From the NCBI GenBank assembly GCA_964034945.1, contig OZ035961.1, positions 10,780,001-10,844,000 on the forward strand: a stretch of DNA of 64,000 nt, in the 5' to 3' direction. The translations under genes and the position numbers were made by a program. The DNA is from Chrysopilus asiliformis. Taxonomy: Eukaryota > Arthropoda > Insecta > Diptera > Rhagionidae. Under the pieces are notes generated by a model. That model did no database searches. It saw only the letters and a list, made by a program, of their open reading frames with translations, and was not told the DNA's origin. This document shows, piece by piece, positions 24,801-38,200 of this stretch. Each line of letters opens with the position of its first letter. Positions within the stretch are counted from its first letter, which is position 1.

Positions 24801-27800
24801 ATATGGGATTAGTATGATTAAATTTATGCACGTTGCTGGATTTCTCATTTTCCTTAATAAAATTGAAAGTAATGAATAAATTGCTAATTTTCATGTTTAT
24901 TTTTATTAACTTCACGAATATTTTTCCACATACACAAAATTTTAACTGATGCTTTCTCAGAAACCGTTCTAATTCCAGGAAATATTTAAATTTGCCTCCG
25001 TACCGTTCTTGAGTTGAAGTGATTTTTTTTATGTCGAAAAGGAATAAAAATATTTACGAAGCTCTGATTGCTAACTGAAACGCAATCAATTATTTAGCAT
25101 AAATATTAACTGATATTACGAAATTTGTGGTAACGATCATGGTAATAAAAGTCGACAGCAGCCAGTCATTATAAGACAGCACATGAATACAAATTGCGAA
25201 GAAAACGCGTCATAAAATGAGGATTCGAAAAGACAACTTGTAGTTGGACGGTTACACGGTAGCTATAAAGATTTCTTAGAATTTAGTAGACATTTTATTG
25301 TGGAGTTGAGGGATTTGGAATGTCGAAGAAATAAGCATAAATCTTAAGATTTTCGTCAAATAAAAATTTATTCCATTCGAAATACAGATTATTTCATAAT
25401 TCTGTTGAGATTAAACCAAAAAAACCACTCTGCATCCTTTCTTACACCTCATTAACCAAAAGAGGTCTTCCTACACCTCAAATCAACTGACAACAGGTCG
25501 CTGATAGATGGGCATCCGCTCCGCAATCCCCCCCCCCTGGATTTTGAAAAAAAAACTTCCTGTTTTCAATATTCCTTGAATAAACTATTCCTTGAAAGCG
25601 TCGTGTTCTGCGTCGTGTTCTGCGTCGTGTTCTACGTCGTGTTCTGCGTCGTGTTCTGTGTCGCGTCAAAAGTTAAACATAAGTCCTTTCTTATGGGACC
25701 GCTATCGATGCTGCGTCAAAAAACGCGTTGCGAGAGTAAACAAATTTTCTAATTTTGGCGGAAAACAAATTTTCTATAGAAAAAAATCTTAATTTGGACA
25801 AGAATCAAGTAAACAGAATTAAGAAATATGCGCCGCAGGGATAATTTTTTAAAAAGAATGCGAAAATTAAAGTATTTTTTTGCATAACTCATCCCAACAG
25901 AAATTGTAAACACATCAATGAAGAAAAATAAGAGAAATACACTCTAGGCAATATTTTTTTTTTAGGTACATCCGCACATTGAGGAAAATCATTGAAAAAG
26001 TGTACCGCAAGTGAAAAGTCTAGTATTTTCTGTATATTTAATGGTCGTTTTTTCTTGTATTTGAAAAATTGTAGCATTTAATGGAAAAATCCAGAATAAA
26101 AATTTGGTTTCCTCGTGGCAACAAGCCCAATTTCGGGACTGTCCCGACTATTCCGGGACGAATGGAAACCCTAACTTCAAAGGACATCACTTTTTTACTG
26201 GGATTTGAGTTTTCTTCCCGAAAATTCTTGCAATTTCCTATTTTTGCGCCTGACTCAGTTCGTTATTGTCTTATTTACAAAGTGACCACCAACATGTCAT
26301 CAGCAATGTAATCTTTATTCCCAAGAAAATCTCTCAACCCTCAGGAATAACCTGGCCACATGTTGGGCATTTTCCACAACGATCAAATCGAATTCAGTTG
26401 GCGCAATTAAATGGTAAGATGTTCCGCCGCTGGAAGCCAGGAAATTCTCATTAAGATCGCATTTTACTAACCATCTATCACACAAATAGATGGGATATAC
26501 TCGTATTTTGTGTCATGTCACAGCATTTATTCCCCGCGACGTATTGTGATGTGATCATATGCAGCCATTGTGATCGAATTACACATAAATAGCGCATTAA
26601 AATTACCACTGCTCATTGATCAAGTAGATTATGATGATGATAATGATGATAAAAATGGTGATCGCTCCGATGATGGCCAAGATATTATGTAGACTAGTTT
26701 TTATAGTATTTTAAATCGCCTTCCAACTCATATCATACGATCACTTCACAGTTAAACACTTTGATGTGTGGTTTTTTTTATAGAAATTTCATTTGCGGAA
26801 ATATCTGCCTCGATGGGAAATATTTTTTTAATTATCATGACTAAATTCCCTGCCTACCTGAATTACTGAGAATCACAAAAATTTAATCACGGCTTATACA
26901 GCTGAAATTCCCACATATAGTAAAATATTCTCCTCAATGAGTTAATTGTTCCGGATTAGAAGGGTACAAAACGTCACTTGTGGGTCATCAAAACGTCAAC
27001 ATCGGGCTATAAATTTTTTTCCCATACAAAACACTTATGTTCAAAATGTGTCATGTCAACGATGTCATTCGTTACTTTGTTTAGAAGACCCAATTTTTGC
27101 TATCAACTTATTTAACATTCATTTAACAGTCAGTCATGTTCGGTATATGAACTTTCTTTTAAAGATCGTAGACAAACAGACATGTTTAAATGCTTATACC
27201 AAATCTAATTTCTTTGTTTAATTCCATTTACAGAAATCTTTTACGTTGATTCTACAAGCGTTGGATTTGTACAACACCTCATATCCAGGTAATTATCGAA
27301 AAACCTTTTGCTTATAAAAGTCAGAACTTCAAGTCGAACGTCGAGAAAAAAACAATCAAGTCGAAAGGGGTCGATAGATACATATATGTATATTCATAGT
27401 ACGGTAGCCAAAAACAATCAACGGTGCAATATGTAGAATATGTGATATCCATTTGTATGCGAAACATCTATTTTGCATATTGCACAATAAAACGGTTGAC
27501 TTAAGAGTATCCAGCAATCCGTTCCGTTGATGTCGTCTAAACGGACCATGGAACACGTTTAATTAACCTTTTCTACCTTTCTATTGTTTTTTGCCATTTC
27601 GACTTGGAGTGTTCTCTAAAATATACACGCTAATGTTGAATTTAAAAAAAAATGTTACTAATGTAACCTTTTTCTTGAATTCCATGTTTATTTCCATGAA
27701 AGGTCTTTTTTACTATATATTTGATTTTTTTTTTCTTCTTCTTACTTTTCGAAATAGTTTCGGAACAACTAATTGAGGAGACATCGTTCTCGGGAGTGAT

Positions 27801-30800
27801 ATTACCCTCACCTGAGTGGAAAACGCTGGATCATATCGGGAATAACTCTCGGATAACATATAGAGTGCGAGTCCAGTGTGCAGCGACATATTACAACACA
27901 ACATGCACGACATTTTGTCGGCCTCGTGATGATCCCTTTGGGCATTACACTTGCGGTGAGCAGGGAAATAAAGTCTGCCTGCCGGGATGGCAAGGAGCGA
28001 ATTGCGAAAAGGCAATTTGTAAGTTAGGCTGTGATCCAAGTCATGGAAAGTGCGATCATCCTGGGGAGTGCGAGTAAGTTTGAGGAGATATGTTATATAT
28101 AAATTTTATAGGAGGGAAGAAGGGTTGGAGGGGGGGGAAGGGGGATGTGGCTAAGTGACGGCAGTATGAAATTTCATACAAAAAAAATGAAAAATCCAAG
28201 TTGGGAGAGGGTCGCGGTTTTTCCTATTTTATGCACAATTCCTAAACAAGGGAAAAAAATGTTTCGTTGAACTAAAATTTTTGATTAGTACGAAAGAAAT
28301 CAACAAATTTTGAGAACACGAGAAGGTAGAAAATGTTTCAGCTTAGAAAGTAAAGCACAGGCTTTCCAGCAAATCCTTTTCGTCCTTCGTACTTTTCGCA
28401 AAATAATATGTGCGAAAATTTCAGCCCAATCGGTCGTGTCGTTTTCAAGTTAGAGTTTTTGAAAGCAAATAAAGTGTTTTACCATTTTTATTAGCCAAAA
28501 CTATCATTTTTTTCCTTGATTATTTCAAACCTGACCAAAAAAATTTCGTCGTATATTTTATTCGCCAAATTTTTCCCCTTACCTTAAAAAAATTATTAAC
28601 AAAACTAAAACTAGAAAGTTGTATATGGATTTCGATCCCAAATTTTCAATTTTCGTCCGCAAAAAAGCCCCTGTAAATTGTTAATAGAGAGTCAAATAAG
28701 TATTTTCACACGTGCAGAAAACCAAATCAATTCAGTAGCATTTTTTATTTCTAAATATGTTCATACATTCATTATTTTCATGATTTTTACGGAACTATGT
28801 CTGTTAAGTGACTTCAAATAAACTAAACTACCATCTCTAGTTTAAATTTGATACAATCTAATCGAAAAAAAATTTACCCCTTGGCTGTTACCCGCTTGGA
28901 TAAAGGCATAAAAAGTGCTCAATGCAGAACATAAAATACGTGATCGATGCACAGACGATGCGAATCAGAAAAACTTTCCACACCACCTGAGTCCCAGGAG
29001 ATTTGACCAAGTTGGAACCAAATCAAATCAAACTCCAGAAATCGCTGACTTCAACACTGCTGTCTTAAAAAGTACGAAAACTTACGCTTCTGCCTTGGTA
29101 ACCCTTCTCGTAATATTCCAATGCAATCATAAAAAAAACGACTGCAAAATTGTTAAGTTTTATGGATAGATATCAATGCCTAGTTGGACTTTAACTCAGT
29201 TCCATGAGAAAAAAAAAATTAAAAATGTGAATTTCTGCAACTGGTTCGTCGATCTGTGGATTAACTCGATAGTCTATACTTCATAGCCTTAGGATATTGG
29301 CCAAAGTCGGAGGCTTCCTGCAGCTCCATCAGCTTCTTGTGGATCAATGGGGGCAACATGTGGCATTGCTACAAAATCCCAGGGACTCTAAATATTTTCT
29401 CAAGAGTTTACCTCTGTCCTTCGGTTGTTTCGAGATCAAGTCTTATCGACTGATAGTGTTTCGCTCTTAGCGCTCCATAGTTCTAAAAACATGACACACA
29501 ATGATTCCAACGGGGATAAAATTATTTAATTAAACTATAAATTATATCATTGGTAGTTTCTTTTCGGAGTACTCGTTTGGTTTTTCTCTTTCATTTTTTA
29601 GGCGAATTAAATGCTTTTCACCTCGTAGAAAGAGATTCGATCAGTGATCAATTCATTACCTGAAGAATGTACAATAAGTTTTGCCACAACTGATTTTGAT
29701 TAATTTTTTGATTCCCAGAAGTTACGATAAATTAAGATGTTCAACACTTCGATTAGGTTTTATCATTTCCACTGATCGAAATTTTCAAGACCAATTAAAA
29801 CTTTTCAATGGCGCCAACAGGATTGAAATGACAAGTGGTCTAATTAGAGCATTAAAGTGATAAATATAAACTAGAAGAAGTGAATGCCATAGGAATAACG
29901 ACAAGGAATGCAAACGTCGATTTATAAAATTCAGGAGAGCGGTTTTTTAATATATCTGTAACTATATCGCCATTATTTTTAATTGGTTTTTCATTACATG
30001 GCGACAGGTTTTGGGATACATCAACGATATAAAAACTGCATTTATGAGCGAAATCCATATTCGATTAAAATATTGTAATTGCAATTTTTCAAAATTTATT
30101 TCAATTGAATTTTAAAACTTGAAATTTTCTGTGTGAAAGTGTTGTGCAAAAACATATTTCTGATCAATCTTTAGTTCTAGTGATATCACAGGAAAAATAT
30201 ATCACGATTTCAGCTTTTTTTAAAGGGGTCGTCCATAAAATACGTCACGCATATTTGACGATTTTCGAACCCTTCCCCGCCACCTTCTCGTTCGACCTTT
30301 TCGCAGTTTTTGTATGGAATTTAGTAGAACCAAAATATAACCGCAGACATCCCCACCACCCTAACCCACTTAAAATTGTCACATTTTTTATGTACAGCCT
30401 TCATACAGCAGCTAATTTTGACAATTTTCTCGAAAACGGCACGATTTTTCGAAGGTGGCATTCTTTGGAAATTATGAGTTTCACGTGACTTTACCTTTTA
30501 AAAGCGAAAAAACGTTAAAATGCAAAAAGACATTTCGCTATTTTCTCAAAAATGACTTATCGTACCAAAAACCTTACAAATGCAAAAGTAGACAAAGAGT
30601 TTTTTCAAACTCGGCCCGTTTTTTTAGATTTGTTAATTTAAATTTTATGCACATAAGTGGAACAAACAAATCAAAGTTTTATTTAATTTTATGCCTTATT
30701 ATTTATGGAATGAATACATTTGCTTACATAACTTAGACATATTCTACCTATTTTAACAGAGGTGTCATCACGTTAATAATATAAACAAGAAAAGAATATT

Positions 30801-32173
30801 TCTCTTCATTCTTTGTCAAATTATTCAAAATGTTTGCATAATCTCAGCATTTCTTGGCATTCAAACACATCTTGCTTGATCTGAACAAATATTTTTCAAC
30901 TGTCCACACATCTATGAATAACTCCGCACATATGTTAATAATCTTCAGTTAAGCGCACATATCGAGGTACGTTAAATGTCCGTATGAATTGAACTTGTCC
31001 ACCTGTGGCCAAATAGCAGCAATGGCGTAAGAAATGGTCTTTTACTTTTGGCCGGTCACAATTTTTATTGACATCACATCGCGGCCGACAACTTCACACT
31101 CAATTGAGTTTTCAGTTTTGTTTGTCCAAGTGATTACGGTCTCGTTTTGCTCTGTTTAATGGACTCTTTGCTTTGGGCGTTTAACTCGTCTGTCGTCTTT
31201 GGCCATTGACCACATCAGCCACACATTCTCCATCAGAGATTTTTTGATGAGTTGTGCCTCTTTTTTATTATAGTCATTGTCCAACATATGTTTATAGACT
31301 CATCGCCTATCTATGAAGCAAACACCATATGAGATGTTGACAATGGGTACATGTTCTAAAATATATATATACCCGTATTCTACATTCTACACCATTTTAA
31401 TCCACCCCTCACTCCACCCGGCCATTCTACATTAGCCTATTGGACATACAACATAATGCATTCTGTTTTTATTTGACAAGCAAATATGCCTTCAAGATAT
31501 TCTATGGCGTAAAGTAAGAATAAAAACCATAAGGGAAAATCGTTTCTTGCTACTTTTGTTGTCTCCACCATTGAGAAGCAATAAATGGTCAATTCTCACC
31601 GGGGTTCTCACCGGCATTTAGTCGCATAACTACCATAAAATGGAAATGAATGTAACTGCGGTTTTTACAATACGTGATCGGGCTGATAGACGACAGAAGA
31701 GATTCATAGGGGAGAGGCAGGCAATGGTTCACACAAAAAAATGTCTCACTTTTCCAAATTGGAAAAAAATCTGTTATGATTTGCGAATTTGTCATTTTTT
31801 AGCCAACATCTTTGAATCAGAGTGAAAAATAATCAGGGGACCAATCATGTATTCCGACGCGTGTCTGTCTTTCGACTTCGACGCAGCTTTTAACTCTTGA
31901 CTTCGCCATATCTGCAGCTTGAAATTTCGCGGAATCGTCACTATGAATCGAAACGTGGTTCTGACTGTCACTCCAGGAAATTTGAAGATGCTGATATGGC
32001 GAAGTCAAGAGTTAAAAGCTGCGTCGAAGTCGAAAGACAGAGACGCGTCGGAGTACATGATTGGTGCCCAGATTCTTAGATAATTTTCTGAGTTTTATCT
32101 TAGGAATTTCTGATTTTTGAAAATGAGGTTTCGATTTTAATTAGACTTTAGCCTCCACAAATTAACACAAAGT

Positions 32174-32229
<56 letters not shown>

Positions 32230-35200
32230 ATGGATGTTCATGTGAAGCGGTTCGATTCGAATTAAAATCGCGGGCAAAAACAATCATTCACAGTGATTTT
32301 CTCGGAAACGGATTATGTCAAAGATCAAGCCTAGACAAAAAGTATAGGGAGGGTGACAGTTTGACTCTTTGTCCATACAAAGCATTTACAACAACAGTGT
32401 CATAACTCAAAAAACGTGATTCTTCAGGAGACATTTTTTAAGATTTTGGATTGAGTGCTTCAGTACTAAATTTTGTGACATGTTCTTGTTCCAAATGCTC
32501 TCCCAGGGCGATTATTTCTTGTAGAGCCAAGACGTTTTGCCAGATGGAAGAACAAGTCAAGACGAATCAAAACTGCTCATTTTTGAGTTATGGGAGGGTC
32601 TGCGATAGTATGACGGCTGCAATAAACTCTATACGGAAAATTGCGAAAAAAGTGACCAAGAGGGAAGCGATCTGTAAAGCCTCGCGACGTATTTTATGGA
32701 AAACCCGAAAAGCCAATTGTTTCAACAAACTTACAAGATAATTTGCATTTATCTAGCATTTAATCGCATCCCCAAAAAAAGCTTCTTCTGTATCTTTGAA
32801 TGTTTCTTACAATTAGTGATTTTTTCCACTATACGAATTGTTGGTCTTTTGCTTCTTTATGTGTTTCTATGTTCATTAATGTCGCGGCATAAAATGCAAT
32901 TAAAGGTGTGCTGAAAATGCATCCAAGTAGCGATTACAGAACATTTCCGTTGTTCTGTTGGTGGAACGGTGGACAAATGACGCTATCAACTGCCACGAAA
33001 TATTTAATTGCGGCCATTTAAGTAACAGGTAACAGGCATCAGGTAAGTTAAGTGTATGGTAACAGCCCCCGATGACTGGATAGAAAGGTTTTTCTGGACT
33101 ATGGATGGAATGGCTGTTGGTGCTTGACTCGGAAATGATCATTTCGATCATTGCATTGGGGTAAAACCGTTGCTTGATGGACCAATTTAGTTACACCGTA
33201 TGGGCAATCTTTTTTTTTTACCTGTACTGCGTTGCCCTCCTGCTGCTTCTATTTCAGACATATTTGCTGTTTGGGGCTGTAGAAGCTGCCAATTTAAAGG
33301 AAATAAAAAGTATAATCACCTTAACCACCGCAGCAGCACCAGCACCAGCACCAACAACAGCAATTAAAGTAATTGAAGATCGGTAAAGAAACAGCAAACA
33401 AACAGACTTTGTGCAGTTTGAAATCATCCAAATGCTGTTATTCATTCATTCGAGTTCGATATTCGACCGTGGATCAACTTTTAACAGAACTCTTGTCCAA
33501 TTACGCTCCGCAACATGAAAACTGCGATGGAAGTCTGTTCGTCTGTTATGCAAATGGCGTCAAAGATAAAAACCCAAAGGAGCTCCAGTAAAACGCCAGC
33601 CCACGTAGTTTCTGTTAACATCACTTGACTATGCTAAGCTTACGACTATGTATCTAACTATGTTACCATCCTAGACAATTTCACATGTTATGCTATACTT
33701 TTCCCTTGCCACAAAACACGCTTCTAGTATGGCTCAATACGCGAAGATCTCCGCGATTTCCCGAAGACGCAAGAAATTGTAATTAAAATCGAGTTCGATT
33801 GCTCACTTATATGCGAATTGCATCGCCAAGACGCAAGAAAAGCAAAAATTCTGCCAAGTGTGTGTTCCCTTAAAACAGTACACGACGCTCGTGAAGAAAT
33901 TGATTTGTTTCCGCGATTGTTCAAGAATTTCTTTTATTTCTCGAGGCCTTTCTCTGGCTTCAATTGCGTCTTGGAGGTTTTTTTTTATCTGTGGTCATGG
34001 TTTAGTGCAGCATCTCCAAGAAGCAACACAGAACTATTGCCCACCTCTTAATACCTTTACACAGGTTCGAGCTGACGCCATTGAAAAAGGAAAAGTCCGA
34101 TTTTCCCGATGACTTCGATGTCGCGCTTTGATGTCATGCCACAGGCACAAAAACTATACCGACTGCATGGCTGTCGATATTGAGTTTGAAGCAAAATTTT
34201 CCGGATTTCACATCAATTAGGAAAAAAAGTAATTTTTTGTGTTTTCCTTTTGTATTGGAAATTGTGTGGCATCAATAGTTGATTACTGTTGCCCCAAAGG
34301 ACCACTGGAGCCGTTATGTTCCCTGAAAGGGGTTTTTTTTCAAACGGCGACCAACTTAAAAAAATTGGTCAAGTGTAGCGTTTCTTGTCTTGACCAAATC
34401 ATAAAGTAATTTGCTCGTGATGAGGTTGACAACGTATAAGAATTTATACTTTTTTTCGCTATGTTCGGTCGGTGTAAAAAACTTTATAAGTAATTATGAT
34501 GCCAATGACTTGCCGTAAAACGTAAAGCATGTGACCGTGTAAGACAGCCTGCAATTACAAACGGCTTCCGAATAAGTAACTTTAATTGCCGTTTTTTTTT
34601 TTGAGATAGTTTACACGTTTTGAGGAATTATGAAAATTCTGCCGAGCAATAAAAACATATTTTATAAGGAAGGATGCTGCAAATGTGTTAATTCTACATT
34701 TATTTGGAATTTTTATACATCGCCGGGCTTTTTGAGGGTGTAATTCTGTGTAGCCCTAAATTTTTTTTTTTTGAAAATTCAGAAAAGTTTTATTGCTTTA
34801 AAATACGTTTAACCCTTATGTACACTCAGAAAAATGGAGGCTAACTCGACGACCTACATACAGCGTAATTGGCCTCGGGCAGGAAAATTTAGCCTATGCG
34901 AGGCGCGCGTTCGTCTGCATGAGGGAAAGTAAAACTTGTGTTGACCTGTGATCGGAGAAATTCTGAAATTAAGCCACCAGCAGGTGAAGTAGGGCATTGG
35001 GAGCTGCACGAGTTGACCTTAGATAGGCATTTCGAGGATGTAATGTCATGTAATGAAAATCTCTGTCAGCCAGCTAGAGGTCAGAGTTAACCTGACAAAA
35101 AGTTGACCTGACATTTTTCTGAATCATTCCTTCCCCCGTCCTCCACATAAACGAAACAGTTTTTTTTTACAATTTTCTAGAAAACGGTGTGTTGTATTAA

Positions 35201-38200
35201 AAAAATTATCAAGACGAAATATGTTTAGATTATGGTTTTACATACATAACTGTTCCATACATCAAAATCCGATCGAACTACTCCTTCCTCCCTCTCTCAC
35301 ACAAATGTTTTTTTTTTTATAAAAATTTTGTCTGCTTCAACAAGCATTTACTTACTTTAATAAAGTTAAAAACTTGCTGTCTGTAAGTTGAATAATTGAT
35401 TAAATTTATATAAAACACCACATTCCAGTCACAAAAACTTAATCACAAAAAAAAATAAAAAAAAATTTTTAAAAAAAAGCTTTTATTAAAAAAGAATGCA
35501 CTAAAAAGAAAAAAATAATTTTCTGGACGCTGTGTATCACAAATATAAAAGCTTTTTAAAAGCGAGATAAATTTTTATTTTATTGTTATATGCTTTATCT
35601 CGCTTTTTAAAAGCTTTTATATTTGTGATACACAGCGTCCAGAAAATTATTTTTTTCTTTTTAGTGCATTCTTTTTTAATAAAAGCTTTTTTTTAAAAAA
35701 TTTTTTTTATTTTTTTTATTTTGTTCTTTTTAGTCTTCGAATATATATTTCAGATGTCCTTACAGGCTTTTTAACTTGAGAATCGTATTCAGCGACCCCA
35801 AAAACCCCCAGAATAGATTTTTTTCCGGAAAATTTGGAGAAAAGGATAATCACGTTATCCTTACAGGACCTTCCGTTATCCTTACTGACTTTTTAATGAC
35901 AGATTCGGATTCAGCGACCCCAAAAACCCCCAGAATAGATTTTTTTCCGGAAAATTTGGAGAAAAGGATAATCACGTTGTCCTTACAGGACCTTCCGTTA
36001 TCCTTACAGATTTTTTAATGACAGATTCGGATTCAGCGACCCCAAAAACCCCCAGAATAGATTTTTTTCCGGAAAATTTGGAGAAAAGGATAATCACGTT
36101 ATCCTTACAGGACCTTCCGTTATCCTTACAGACTTTTTAATGACAGATTCGGATTCAGCGACCTCAAAAACCCCCAGAATAGATTTTTTTCCGGAAAATT
36201 TGGAGAAAAGGATAATCACGTTATCCTTACAGGACCTTCCGTTATCCTTACTGACTTTTTAATGACAGATTCGGATTCAGCGACCCCAAAAACCCCCAGA
36301 ATAGATTTTTTTCCGGAAAATTTGGAGAAAAGGATAATCACGTTATCCTTACAGGACCTTCCGTTATCCTTACAAGGACGAAGTAGTGAAAACATTGTAT
36401 TGTCATCGGACTTATATAAGTGTGCAAAATTTCAAGTCAATCGGACAAGTGGAAGTGGGTCAAAATTTGATTGCAAGATTTGATCTGACAGACAAACAGA
36501 CAAACAGACAAACAGACAAGATAGCGAGCTAAATAAAAGCTTTTAAAAAGAAGTTTATTTCGAATAAAATATTTAAGCAAGATATCATATTAATAAAATT
36601 ATGGCACGGCCGGCATAACAAATTAATTTGTTCAGAGTTGATTTCAAAAGTGTACTTTTCCCTTTTTTTTTAATTCACACATTGAACAGCATTGAATTCC
36701 AATCACATCGATTGATTATTATGCTTCATTAATGTTTAATCTGGAGCAATGTAAATATTTGTGTTTTTCATTAAGGATTTTAAGTAAAAGCGTAAATAAA
36801 ACACCCGATCGAGAGTGTAAATGATGCACAAATTCTGCAGAACGTTGCCTGCATATAAAATTAGATGCGCCTGTCGTCTGCGCTAATAAATCAACAAACA
36901 TCTGGTCTGGAAAATCTGTGAAAAACCAGAATCAATACCTATCAACAAATTAAAGAAAAATAACAAGATATTGACTTTTCTTGTATTCAATTGCATTTGA
37001 TGTTACAACGTCATGCCCCAAGGAAGTTAAGTAAACCCTCAATCGATGCCAATCCGAACCATTTGCAATAGACAGAAGTTTGTTTTCATTTTAAATTAAA
37101 CTCGATCGATACAGAGCTTCACTGTTGAACAGCAGATGAAATATGCAGCCTAATATCTATTGAATAGATGCCTTGCAAGTATCTTAAAGTACTATTTAAA
37201 AGATACTCACTTGCCAGAGTTTGATGTTAAACGAAGTATCAATAATTCCTGTTTTTCCCGACAGACTGATGTTTGATGGTTCGCAGAGTCATGCCTGACT
37301 GACTTCTCGCTAGACTTGTAATCTTCGCAATTAACAATTTCTTTAAGACATTTTCCTCACATCCAATCAGAAAGACAAGAAGGCCCAAGTGACAATCGAT
37401 CTATCGACAAACTCAAACTTTCAAGCATGTTGGGGACTTTTTTTTGTTGCTGCTACGATTCTGTGAAGATCAATCCTCGACACTCGTGTACGCTGAAACT
37501 AGTTGCCACAGTGATCGAGGCGATCAATCGGTGGCGGAGACGTTTTCTCTTTTTGTGCCATTTAATTAGATTTCCATCAATTGGCCAGTTAGGAATGGCA
37601 AAAAAAACTGGCAACTAGAAAAATTCAAGATTCGCTGGACGCCGGGATGTGAATCTGGAGGCAAAGTTGACTTCTCCCCATTCAATCATACAAGTTTAAT
37701 CCAGGAGTCAGAGTACGGACGGGGAACTTGGGGATGGTGAAGATCAATCGATATTTTCTTGTGTTTTTTTTTATGATCTTGTTACGTTGAAATGGTGCTG
37801 ATCCGATTTCCCACTTTGAAGTTCCACCAGAACAAATTCGATTATGACTCTTCGATTTTATTGTTGTCCATCTGTTGTATAAGTCATCCACATTTGAAAC
37901 TTATAGCAATAAAGCCGATTTTGGTACTGTAATAAATGCCGGCCTACCCGTCAGATTCAGATTTATCAGCCAGTGAGATTTTCAAAATTAATCCAATTAC
38001 TGGAACAATTTTGATTCACCATTGTTGGCCAAAATTTGTTTGATGATTTGACAAAAATTCTCAAAGTCACACAAATACTTAAAAAATGGATAAATCGAAT
38101 GTGATTGTGATTAGTTTAATTTCATTTTAATCGTTTTAAGGGTTAAATCGTAGTTTATTCAAAGCCAGAGTTTTAATCTAATATTTAAACTTTTTTTTGA

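Larger units (their letters stand above)
10072..27233 (+). other. Ser: Serrate intron of 17.2 kb
   Basis: Between exons b and c, in phase 0. No coding exon or RNA gene recognised. It carries the foldback element, PIF-like MITE, nested TIR elements and F1 repeats listed separately. Segments 10080-12200, 14960-16500, 16750-18800, 19000-19900, 20250-21600 and 24480-27200 show only AT-rich sequence with weak fragments. Confidence 0.85.

Noticed and set aside
25478..25669. Arg-rich minus-strand frame
   Set aside because: Made by the 12-bp minisatellite; no protein family fits.
35776..36483. Frames with SDPKNP/SATPKTP repeats
   Set aside because: By-products of the 122-bp tandem unit, which changes frame at each repeat.
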